Source of the DNA: Paenibacillus fonticola DSM 21315
Lineage (GTDB): Bacteria > Bacillota > Bacilli > Paenibacillales > Paenibacillaceae
DNA: 64,000 bases
Direction of reading: 5' to 3'
NCBI RefSeq assembly: GCF_000381905.1
Contig: NZ_KB907260.1
Coordinates: 62,001 to 126,000, forward strand
A program made the position numbers and the translations under genes. Of this stretch, positions 56,883 through 64,000 are shown one piece after another (within the stretch, counting starts at the first letter, position 1; each line of letters begins with the position of its first letter). Below the pieces are notes generated by a model. It had not been told where the DNA came from. It did no database searches and saw only the letters and a program-made list of their open reading frames with translations.

Positions 56883-58820
56883 TTAAATCTTGTGATTCTG
56901 TATATCGCTTTGCAGCAAAGAAAGTACTTCGTCCAGCGGTTTTACGCCAAGATCGCCTTCGCCCCGTTTGCGCACGGAGACGGTGCCTTCCCTTTGCTCG
57001 TTTTCACCGACAACGAACATGTATGGGATTTTTTCCAGCTGGGCTTCACGGATTTTATATCCGAGCTTTTCATTGCGCAGATCGCCCTCTGCCCGGATTC
57101 CCCCGGCTAGCAGCTTATCCTGTACTTCTCGTGCATAAGCCTCGTAATTACCGGATACCGGAATGACTTTGGCTTGAACAGGTGCAAGCCACAGCGGCAA
57201 GTTTCCAGCAAAATTCTCCAGCAGGAATGCAGTGAAGCGCTCCATCGTACCGAGAATGCCTCTGTGCAGTACGACCGGGCGATGCTTGCCGCCATCTTCT
57301 CCGACATACTCCAGCTCAAAGCGCTCCGGAAGCAGGAAATCGATTTGCACAGTAGACAGCGTCTCTTCCTTGCCGAGTGCAGTCTTGATCTGTACGTCCA
57401 GCTTCGGTCCGTAGAACGCGGCTTCGCCTTCCGCCTCGAAGAACGGCAGCCCTTCCTCCTCGACGACTTCACGCAGCATGCGCTGAGCCGTGTTCCACAT
57501 ATTATCATCCTTGAAATACTTCTCAGTATCCTCTGGGTCACGATAGGACAAGCGGAACCGGTAATCGTTGATGCCAAAATCCTTATATACTTGTCTGATC
57601 AAGGCGAGCACGCGTTTGAACTCGTCTTTGATCTGATCCAGACGGCAGAAAATGTGAGCATCGTTCAGCGTCATCGCCCGCACGCGGTGCAGGCCAGTCA
57701 GCGCGCCCGACATTTCATAACGGTGCTGCATACCGAGCTCCGCGATCCGGACAGGCAAGTCCCGGTAGCTGTGCATCTGGCTCTTGTACACCATCATATG
57801 ATGCGGACAGTTCATCGGCCGGAGCACGAGCTCCTCGTTGTCCATGACCATTTGCGGGAACATGTCCTCTTGGTAATGCTCCCAGTGGCCGGATGTTTTA
57901 TAGAGCTCCACATTGCCGAGCACCGGCGTATACACGTGCTGGTATCCTAGACGCTCCTCGATATCGACGATGTACCTTTCCAGCGTGCGGCGCAAGGTAG
58001 CGCCCTTTGGAAGCCAGATTGGCAGGCCTTGGCCGACGAGATTCGAGAAAGTGAAAACTTCCAGCTCTTTGCCGAGCTTGCGGTGGTCGCGCTTCTTGGC
58101 TTCCTCGAGCAAGTGCAAATGCTCATCGAGGTCCGCCTTTTTGAAGAAGGCCGTGCCGTATACGCGCTGCAGCATTTTATTGTCGCTGTTGCCGCGCCAG
58201 TAGGCTCCCGCCACGCTCAGCAGCTTGAACGATTTGATTTTGCCTGTCGATGGGACATGCGGGCCGCGGCAAAGGTCGAAAAACTCGCCCTGATCGTAAA
58301 TGGACAGAACGCTGTCCTCCGGCAAATCACGGATCAGCTCCAATTTATAAGGATCGCCCAGCTCCGTAAAAATAGCGACCGCTTCTTCGCGGCTTACTTC
58401 CCGACGGGTAATCGGCAAGTTTTCCCCGATAATGCGTTCCATTTCCTTCTCGATCTTCTGCAGATCTTCCGGGTTAATCGGATGTTCTAGGTCCATGTCG
58501 TAATAGAAGCCTTCCTCGATGACCGGACCGATCCCCAGCTTGACCTCTTTGTTGCCAAACAGCCGCTTAATTGCTTGCGCGAGGAGATGGGCCGTGCTGT
58601 GCCGCATGATTTCAAGGCCTTCCTTGGAATCCGGCGTAATGATTTCCACCGCTGCGCCGTCCGATAGCTCTGTTCTCAAATCTACGGCTGCCCCGTTGAT
58701 TTTACCAGCCAACGCGTTTTTGCGCAGACCGCTGCTAATCGAAGCAGCTACATCCTCCAATGTACTTCCGTCAGCATACTCCCGAACCGAACCGTCCGGT
58801 AAAGAAATTGATACTGCCAC
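56883..58820 (-). CDS. thrS: threonyl-tRNA synthetase
   Basis: A 645-residue class II synthetase, full length. N-terminal TGS domain ('[20 protein letters not shown]'), the editing domain with '[15 protein letters not shown]' and '[19 protein letters not shown]', the catalytic core with motif 2 '[20 protein letters not shown]' and motif 3 '[17 protein letters not shown]', zinc ligands including '[11 protein letters not shown]', and a C-terminal anticodon-binding domain ('[19 protein letters not shown]'). It starts GTG 58820 behind GGGAGGA. A T-box leader controls it. Confidence 0.98.
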   Translation of the reverse strand: MAVSISLPDGSVREYADGSTLEDVAASISSGLRKNALAGKINGAAVDLRTELSDGAAVEIITPDSKEGLEIMRHSTAHLLAQAIKRLFGNKEVKLGIGPVIEEGFYYDMDLEHPINPEDLQKIEKEMERIIGENLPITRREVSREEAVAIFTELGDPYKLELIRDLPEDSVLSIYDQGEFFDLCRGPHVPSTGKIKSFKLLSVAGAYWRGNSDNKMLQRVYGTAFFKKADLDEHLHLLEEAKKRDHRKLGKELEVFTFSNLVGQGLPIWLPKGATLRRTLERYIVDIEERLGYQHVYTPVLGNVELYKTSGHWEHYQEDMFPQMVMDNEELVLRPMNCPHHMMVYKSQMHSYRDLPVRIAELGMQHRYEMSGALTGLHRVRAMTLNDAHIFCRLDQIKDEFKRVLALIRQVYKDFGINDYRFRLSYRDPEDTEKYFKDDNMWNTAQRMLREVVEEEGLPFFEAEGEAAFYGPKLDVQIKTALGKEETLSTVQIDFLLPERFELEYVGEDGGKHRPVVLHRGILGTMERFTAFLLENFAGNLPLWLAPVQAKVIPVSGNYEAYAREVQDKLLAGGIRAEGDLRNEKLGYKIREAQLEKIPYMFVVGENEQREGTVSVRKRGEGDLGVKPLDEVLSLLQSDIQNHKI

Positions 58821-58868
58821 TTTTTGTTCCTCCCTTAATTTCGTAATTCATTGCCGGGAGCGGGCAAC

Positions 58869-59179
58869 AAAAAAAAGCCCGTCCCGGAAAGGGACGAGCG
58901 TTATATACCCGTGGTTCCACCCTCATTCGACTGCCCACAGCATCGTGCAGCATCTTGCACAGCCTACGGAACAATCCTTATTCGGCATTCGGTAACGGCA
59001 ATGAACCGGCATTCCTTAATTCCTGATATGCTCCTGCATAGACGCCACCAAGGTTCGGGAATACAGCTACAAAGGGGTAAACCAAAACAGAAACCGAAGG
59101 GACTTCCAGCCAGCGATCCCTCTCTCTGTACCGTTCAAATTTCTGGTTCATGTCTTTGTCAACGCTTTTCACTTGAATA
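58869..59179 (-). ncRNA. T-box riboswitch of thrS
   Basis: A minus-strand leader of about 310 bases. The T-box sequence AGGGTGGAACCACGGG is complete (58908-58923). A 9-bp terminator (58877-58885 with 58891-58899) with eight T residues follows. Stem I begins near 59165; ACAAAG/CTTTGT closes its base, and the AG-rich bulge (GTACAGAGAGAGGGAT) is present. An ACC triplet (59076-59078) just 5' of the closing strand is the likely specifier, matching threonine. Uncharged tRNA-Thr would favour readthrough into thrS. Confidence 0.93.
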
Positions 59180-59185
59180 TGTGTA

Positions 59186-59214
59186 ATTATAATGCGATCC
59201 TGCAGAACCGTCAA
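59186..59214 (-). promoter_or_regulatory. SigA promoter of thrS
   Basis: TTGACG (59209-59214), 17-base spacer, TATAAT (59186-59191): near consensus, placed a few bases before the T-box leader. Confidence 0.9.
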
Positions 59215-59376
59215 GAAACCTCTCAAACTTGGTGGACTCGGTTTACGCGATTTCTTGGCTGTACAATTCTATATAGCTTCGTTTACGCACATTTCATTCA
59301 GCCTAGACTGAGCCACAGCCTGCGGCATCTACATTAAACCCTAACTATTCCTAAATTTCTACGTATGCTCCAGCCT

Positions 59377-60285
59377 TTACGTAACCTGATCGCGTTGTCT
59401 TATTCTCTGGTGGAACTCCTTGCAATGCGAACAGCGCAAACATAGCTGCACCCGTTCCCCAAATATGCGCCGGATCGTTGTAATCGCCAGAGCCTCCGGA
59501 TCCCGGGTGTGGAGTAATATCCGTTCCGGGGACAAGGAAATCAGCGTACTGACGATAACGTCCTCGATTTGCATTTCCTGATCCGCCATTCGCATGACGA
59601 CATCGCCCGAAGCGGGAGAATCAATTTGTTTGAAGCCCTCGTTCAACAGGACAAATTCACCACCCTGCCTATGCATAACGTGGATAAACGGAGTTAACGG
59701 CTCCTGAAAATATACAAAATATTGCAGCAGTCCGATGAAATCCTCGTATTGCTTATCGAGCAAATACTCCTCCACCGCAAAATCGACCGTTTCCCGCAGC
59801 CTTGTCTCATATTCCTGCAGCCGGAACGAAATAAACCCATCGAGATCAAGTGCGTCCAAACTTCCAAATACGGATCTCAAGGCCGATCCCACGAGGGATA
59901 CCCGAGCTTTTCTAGCTTCGGCATATTCTTCTTCTGCGCCCAAAAACCTGCAGCAAATCGACTTTATGGCCTGCATCTCTCCATCGGCCAGCTCATAATC
60001 CTTCAGCAAAATTTTCCCGACGATTCCCGGTTCCTTCACGTCTACGACATACTCTGCCACAATCTGGGCTAATTCATCCATCAATTGATTATAATGGTTT
60101 ATATGAAGGCCCTTTGCGGTTTTAGCGCTCATATTCCATTCCATTCTTTTACGCCTTGGCATATACACAAATTCAGCTTTTATATTTGCTTTATGTAAGC
60201 CTGGGGCCAGCCGCTTCATGTAATCGGCGAACTGGTTAGCTGACACGGAGGATTCAACCTTAGCGCTTATCGTAAAAAAATCCAT
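59377..60285 (-). CDS. ytxC: YtxC-like sporulation protein
   Basis: A 302-residue cytoplasmic protein. The YtxC family is annotated as a putative sporulation protein with unknown mechanism and is commonly next to thrS in Bacillales, as here. Visible blocks are 'ALDLDGFISFRLQEYETRL', 'DFAVEEYLLDKQYEDFIGLLQYFV' and 'CLRCSHCKEFHQRI', the last a possible two-cysteine tail. ATG 60285 follows AAAGGGG. It is separated from mqnC by 246 bases without evident genes. Confidence 0.82.
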   Translation of the reverse strand: MDFFTISAKVESSVSANQFADYMKRLAPGLHKANIKAEFVYMPRRKRMEWNMSAKTAKGLHINHYNQLMDELAQIVAEYVVDVKEPGIVGKILLKDYELADGEMQAIKSICCRFLGAEEEYAEARKARVSLVGSALRSVFGSLDALDLDGFISFRLQEYETRLRETVDFAVEEYLLDKQYEDFIGLLQYFVYFQEPLTPFIHVMHRQGGEFVLLNEGFKQIDSPASGDVVMRMADQEMQIEDVIVSTLISLSPERILLHTRDPEALAITTIRRIFGERVQLCLRCSHCKEFHQRIRQRDQVT

Positions 60286-60531
60286 GAACTCGCCCCTTTC
60301 CGCTTCCTTCTCAAAGTATATGGTCAGGAGGTTGCAGATATACGGGGCGGCTCATGGAAACATAAGCAGTTATTCCATTGTTTTGGCAGTTTACCTTTTG
60401 ATCACGAAGCAGTAGCCCGGCAGCGAATTTTGCAATCTTCCTTGAAGTCCGGTGCTCATGTAGGTTCTGCCTACACTCCGCACCTCCTTCTTCGGATTCT
60501 TGCAACCTTCACCCTTGATTCTTGCAGTGAA

Positions 60532-61668
60532 TCAGTTCTGCATGACGAAGTCTCTTTCTACCGAACTGCCTTGATCAAATACACGCAAAATTTCATATTT
60601 CGTATTCCGTTGAGCCGGAATTTTTCCAGCTTCGCGAATGATCGACAAGATCGATTCGATATTCACTTTGTACGTTGCCCCGGCCGAGGAAACTACATTC
60701 TCTTCAATCATCGTGCTGCCAAAATCATTGCAGCCATACTTCAGCGATAGCTTGCCCACTTCCGGGCCCATCGTCACCCAGGACGACTGGATATTCTTAA
60801 TGTTATCGAGCACAATACGGCTGATCGCCACTGTTTTCAAATAAGCTTCCGGCGTCTGGCGCTCGCGCTTTAAATTCGTATTGTCCGGCTGGAAGGTCCA
60901 GGGAATGAAGGCCAGGAAACCTTCGGATTCGTATCCGTTTTGCAGGCATTCATCTTGAGCATCCCGCACGCGCATAAGGTGCAGCGCCCGCTCTTCCATC
61001 GATTCTCCAAAACCGATCACCATTGTTGCCGTCGTATTCATACCGATGCGGTGAGCCGTCTGCATGACATCCATCCAGTCTCTCCAAGAGCCTTTAAGCC
61101 GGCTGATTTTGCGGCGTGTCCGGTCATCTAAAATTTCAGCGCCCCCGCCTGGCAGGGAATCCAGTCCAGCTTCGTGAATTTGGCGCACTACTTCTTCAAG
61201 CGTGAGCCCGTCCGATACTTCTTTCATCTTCATAATTTCCGCCGGTGAAAAAGAATGCATCGTAATGCCCGGAAATCTCTGTTTAATTTCCTTCAGCAGG
61301 CTCGTATAGTAGCTGAACGGCAAATTCGGATTCGTACCGCCCTGCATCAAAATTTCAGTTCCGCCAACATCGATGGTTTCCTGTATTTTCTGGAAAATAA
61401 CTTCATCCGGGAGCACATAGCCTTCTTCCGAGCCCGGTCTGCGATAAAAAGCGCAAAAACGGCAGTATACATCACAAATGTTCGTATAATTCACATTGCG
61501 GCCAATGACGAAAGTCGTAATTGGCTCCGGATGCTTTCGCTCCATCAAAATGTTTGCCGTGTGTCCCATTTTCTCTATTTCCTCAGATTCGAACAAAGCG
61601 ATCGTATCCTCCAGGTTGAGCCGCTCTCCCTTGAGCGCTTTGTCCAGTATATCGTCGATTGCAGTCAT
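60532..61668 (-). CDS. mqnC: MqnC, cyclic dehypoxanthinyl futalosine synthase (radical SAM)
   Basis: A 378-residue radical-SAM enzyme of the futalosine route to menaquinone. The [4Fe-4S] motif CxxxCxxC is in 'ICDVYCRFCAFYR'. Other marks are 'LMQGGTNPNLPFSYY', 'GLDSLPGGGAEIL', 'TATMVIGFGESMEER' and the C-terminal 'GCNDFGSTMIEENVVSSAG', which separates MqnC from CofH-like relatives. The start is ATG 61668 behind GGGAGGC; the frame runs on to 61689. Other mqn genes are not in the window. Confidence 0.93.
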   Translation of the reverse strand: MTAIDDILDKALKGERLNLEDTIALFESEEIEKMGHTANILMERKHPEPITTFVIGRNVNYTNICDVYCRFCAFYRRPGSEEGYVLPDEVIFQKIQETIDVGGTEILMQGGTNPNLPFSYYTSLLKEIKQRFPGITMHSFSPAEIMKMKEVSDGLTLEEVVRQIHEAGLDSLPGGGAEILDDRTRRKISRLKGSWRDWMDVMQTAHRIGMNTTATMVIGFGESMEERALHLMRVRDAQDECLQNGYESEGFLAFIPWTFQPDNTNLKRERQTPEAYLKTVAISRIVLDNIKNIQSSWVTMGPEVGKLSLKYGCNDFGSTMIEENVVSSAGATYKVNIESILSIIREAGKIPAQRNTKYEILRVFDQGSSVERDFVMQN

Positions 61669-61802
61669 AAGCTGCCTCCCTTTCCCCAATAAAATGGTGC
61701 GTGTAAAGTTTGTGCTGCTGACAATTCCGGTCCAATGGACTTTATAAATTAAATATGCAGAAATTTAACAATTACGGCTATATCGTAACATAATATGGAC
61801 GG

Positions 61803-61835
61803 AAAAACAGCACCCGATCAGAGATCGAATGCTGT
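61803..61835 (-). terminator. terminator of metI-metC
   Basis: A 13-bp stem with two wobbles (ACAGCATTCGATC/GATCGGGTGCTGT) followed on the minus strand by TTTTTCC, 21 bases past the metC stop. Confidence 0.9.
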
Positions 61836-61855
61836 AAATATCCAAATTGGAATGA

Positions 61856-63046
61856 TTATTCCTGCTCCAGCGCCTGCTGCAAATCGGCGATCAGATCGTC
61901 GATATCCTCCAATCCCACGGAGAAGCGCAGCAGCCCGTCGGTAATGCCCCGTTCATGGCGGACTTCCCTCGGCATCGAGGCGTGAGACATCATCGCCGGA
62001 TAGGAGAGGATGCTCTCTACGGCCCCTAAGCTAACAGCTACCAGCGGCAATTTCACCGCATTCAGCACCCGCTTGGCCCGTTCTCCGGAACCCACGTCGA
62101 AGGAGACGACTGCCCCATATCCCGAAGACTGCTTCTCATGAACCTCCCGGCCCGGATGGCTTGCAAGCCCTGGATAGAACACGCTGTAGATATCACTGCG
62201 CTCGCTTAGCCAATGAGCTAGCTTGTTCGCGCTACTCTCGCTGTAAGCCATCCGCGCGCCCAGCGTCTTCATTCCGCGCATCAGCAGCCATGAATCCTGA
62301 GCCCCTAGGACCGTGCCAAGCCCGTTCTGCATATATTTCAGCCTGCGGCCTAGTGACTCCGTTGCCGTAACGGCCAGTCCTGCCAATACGTCGCTATGGC
62401 CGCCGAGAAACTTGGTCGCGCTATGCAATACAATATCAACGCCTTGCTCAATCGGCCGTTGATAGTAAGGCGTCATAAACGTATTGTCGAGAATGCTGAG
62501 CAGTTCTTGCTCCCTTGCCCAGCCCGCCACTTCGGCGATATCTGTTATTTTCAGGGTAGGGTTGGAAGGCGTTTCAATGTATACCGCCTTCGTATTCGGT
62601 CTTAAGGCGGCCTTGATTTCATCTATCGACGTCATATCGACAAAGGTCGCTTCGATTCCCATTCGATTCAATATGCCGGTAAGCAGACGATATGTACCGC
62701 CGTATACATCCTCCGTAACAATAATATGATCGCCGGCCGAGAACAGCATAAATGTTGTCGAGATCGCCGCCATACCGCTCGAGAATGCAAATCCGCGATG
62801 ACCGCCTTCAAGAACGGCAATGTAGTCTTCCAGCGCCTGCCTTGTCGGGTTGCCAGAACGGCTATAATCATATTGCGGAGGCTCATATATATCATGGTGG
62901 TGAAAGGTCGATGCCTGATAAATCGGCACACTGGAAGCCCCAGTCGCACTGTCCACTTCGCCTCCGAAATGGATCAGCTTCGTATCAAACCTTTTGTCCT
63001 CTTTTCCGGCCCCAGGCCGTCCATTTGAACTGCCTTGATCACTCAT
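61856..63046 (-). CDS. metC: cystathionine beta-lyase, Cys/Met metabolism PLP family
   Basis: A 396-residue PLP enzyme (gamma-family) that splits cystathionine to homocysteine, pyruvate and ammonia in methionine synthesis. PLP-binding Lys212 is in 'LHSATKFLGGHSDVLAG'. 'YDYSRSGNPTRQALEDYIA' and 'GFAFSSGMAAI' bind the phosphate and ring, and 'GAVESILSYPAMMSHASM' is the C-terminal signature. A 17-residue polar tail precedes the usual start. It begins two bases after metI on the same strand, with GAAGGGAGA upstream. Lyase rather than synthase is inferred from the metI-metC order seen in B. subtilis. Confidence 0.9.
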   Translation of the reverse strand: MSDQGSSNGRPGAGKEDKRFDTKLIHFGGEVDSATGASSVPIYQASTFHHHDIYEPPQYDYSRSGNPTRQALEDYIAVLEGGHRGFAFSSGMAAISTTFMLFSAGDHIIVTEDVYGGTYRLLTGILNRMGIEATFVDMTSIDEIKAALRPNTKAVYIETPSNPTLKITDIAEVAGWAREQELLSILDNTFMTPYYQRPIEQGVDIVLHSATKFLGGHSDVLAGLAVTATESLGRRLKYMQNGLGTVLGAQDSWLLMRGMKTLGARMAYSESSANKLAHWLSERSDIYSVFYPGLASHPGREVHEKQSSGYGAVVSFDVGSGERAKRVLNAVKLPLVAVSLGAVESILSYPAMMSHASMPREVRHERGITDGLLRFSVGLEDIDDLIADLQQALEQE

Positions 63047-63048
63047 GC

Positions 63049-64000
63049 TTACTGTCTCCCTTCAACTTCAACCCTTGCAGCTTCCAGCGCCTGATCGAGA
63101 TCCTGGATCAGATCGTCCACATGCTCAATTCCGACCGAGAAACGGAGCAATCGGTCATCGACACCTACGGCGTCCCGAATTTCCGCTGGAATATCCGCAT
63201 GAGTCTGTACGGCCGGATAAGTCATTAAAGACTCCACTCCGCCAAGGCTTTCGGCAAAGGCGATTAATTTCAAATGGCGAAGTACCGGGTCCACATATCG
63301 GGCATCTGCTACCCTGAAAGAGAAAATACCTGTATTTCCACTGGACTGGGCATTTTGAATGCTATAGCCGGGATGGTCTGGCAGCCCCGGATAGAAAACT
63401 TCCGTCACTGACGGATGCTCCTCCAAATACCTGGCAATGGCCAAAGCATTGCTCTGATGGCGCTCCATGCGCAAAGCGAGCGTCTTCATGCCCCGCATCA
63501 GCTGGTATGAATCCGTCGGGCCCAGCACTGCCCCGATCGAATTATGGAGAAAAGCTAGCTCCTCTGACAGCTCTTTCCCCTTCGAGACGATAAGTCCGGC
63601 CAGTACATCGTTGTGCCCTCCCAAATACTTCGTAGCACTATGAACGACGATATCTGCTCCCAGCTCTATTGGACGCTGGAAAAAAGGAGTTAACAGCGTG
63701 TTGTCGACAATCGTGAGCAGTTGATGCTTGCTAGCCCATTGGCTAACTAGCTTAATATCGGTGATCATCATCAGCGGGTTAGTAGGCGATTCAATGAACA
63801 CGGCCTTCGTGTTCGGCTTGCGGGCACTTTCAAGTGCATCCAAATCATTGGTATCTACATAGGATGCGGTAATTCCATATTTCGATAGCACTCGCTCCAA
63901 TAAACGATAGGTGCCTCCGTACAAATCAAGTGACACAATCAGATGATCGCCGCTGGCAAACAAAGTGAACACCGTTTGCAGCGCTGCCATGCCCGAGCTG
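63049..64000 (-). CDS. metI: cystathionine gamma-synthase/O-acetylhomoserine thiolyase, partial
   Basis: The C-terminal 317 or so residues; the frame runs off the right edge, so the start is missing. It is paralogous to the neighbouring lyase: PLP lysine in 'VVHSATKYLGGHNDVLAG', 'RGMKTLALRMERHQSNALAI' and the C-terminal 'AESLGGVESLMTYPAVQTHADIP'. In B. subtilis the first gene of this pair, MetI, makes cystathionine (or homocysteine) from an acyl-homoserine. The usual S-box control element, if present, would be beyond the window. Confidence 0.88.
   Translation of the reverse strand, partial: SSGMAALQTVFTLFASGDHLIVSLDLYGGTYRLLERVLSKYGITASYVDTNDLDALESARKPNTKAVFIESPTNPLMMITDIKLVSQWASKHQLLTIVDNTLLTPFFQRPIELGADIVVHSATKYLGGHNDVLAGLIVSKGKELSEELAFLHNSIGAVLGPTDSYQLMRGMKTLALRMERHQSNALAIARYLEEHPSVTEVFYPGLPDHPGYSIQNAQSSGNTGIFSFRVADARYVDPVLRHLKLIAFAESLGGVESLMTYPAVQTHADIPAEIRDAVGVDDRLLRFSVGIEHVDDLIQDLDQALEAARVEVEGRQ

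Overview
The window looks like chromosomal DNA of a Paenibacillus-type endospore-forming Firmicute. The evidence is the sporulation-associated genes (prkA, yhbH, spoVR, ytxC), a sufCDSUB operon with SufU, liaFSR- and cssRS/htrA-like stress systems, a T-box ahead of thrS, YesMN-type regulators beside a sugar ABC transporter, and strong GGAGG ribosome sites with frequent TTG/GTG starts. I see no rRNA, tRNA, insertion sequence, prophage or CRISPR array.

Layout. 0.2-8.1 kb, all on the minus strand: a lipoprotein, the sufCDSUB iron-sulfur operon behind a Fur/PerR-like dyad, an alpha/beta hydrolase and a Dps protein. 8.4-14.5 kb, mostly plus: mtnK-mtnA (methionine salvage), a protein with a possible Hfq/Sm-like C-terminal domain, DUF423 and small membrane proteins, and two tandem DegV/FakB fatty-acid-binding proteins. 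14.5-24.3 kb: a soluble hybrid histidine kinase with six PAS domains, yhbH-spoVR, a compact globin-coupled sensor and prkA. 24.8-29.8 kb: a DUF2161 nuclease-like gene, a GC-rich repeat block, an aminotransferase homologue that lacks the PLP lysine, a membrane coiled-coil protein coupled to a phosphodiester glycosidase, a 35-residue membrane protein and an AbrB-type regulator. 29.9-32.4 kb: maa, trmL, serC. 32.5-47.5 kb is carbohydrate-related: a mutarotase-like protein and a GH94-like phosphorylase behind a LacI-type operator, a 52-bp tandem array, aroF (DAHP synthase), then a glycoside hydrolase, ABC importer and two-component operon. 47.8-56.8 kb: ispH, a CssRS-like pair, htrA, liaFSR, a 51-residue protein and a 3D-domain protein. 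56.9-64 kb: thrS with its T-box, ytxC, mqnC, and metC-metI (metI cut by the window edge).

How genes work together. SufC/D/B form the Fe-S scaffold supplied by SufS and SufU. MtnK and MtnA are consecutive steps. YesM/YesN probably sense a sugar and switch on the solute-binding protein, permeases and a cytoplasmic hydrolase. HtrA precedes its probable regulators CssRS, and its promoter carries OmpR-type direct repeats. PrkA, YhbH and SpoVR are usually neighbours; here a globin sensor and an orientation change separate them.

The main non-standard signals are: a terminator-like hairpin after thrS that also contains the ribosome site and start codon of the 3D-domain gene; a 12-unit, 52-bp array with three-unit periodicity; the Hfq-like fold prediction; the lysine-less aminotransferase; and clear dyads in the suf, liaFSR and GH94-like promoters. 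None of these has been tested by database search. All functional calls rest on reading motifs by eye.
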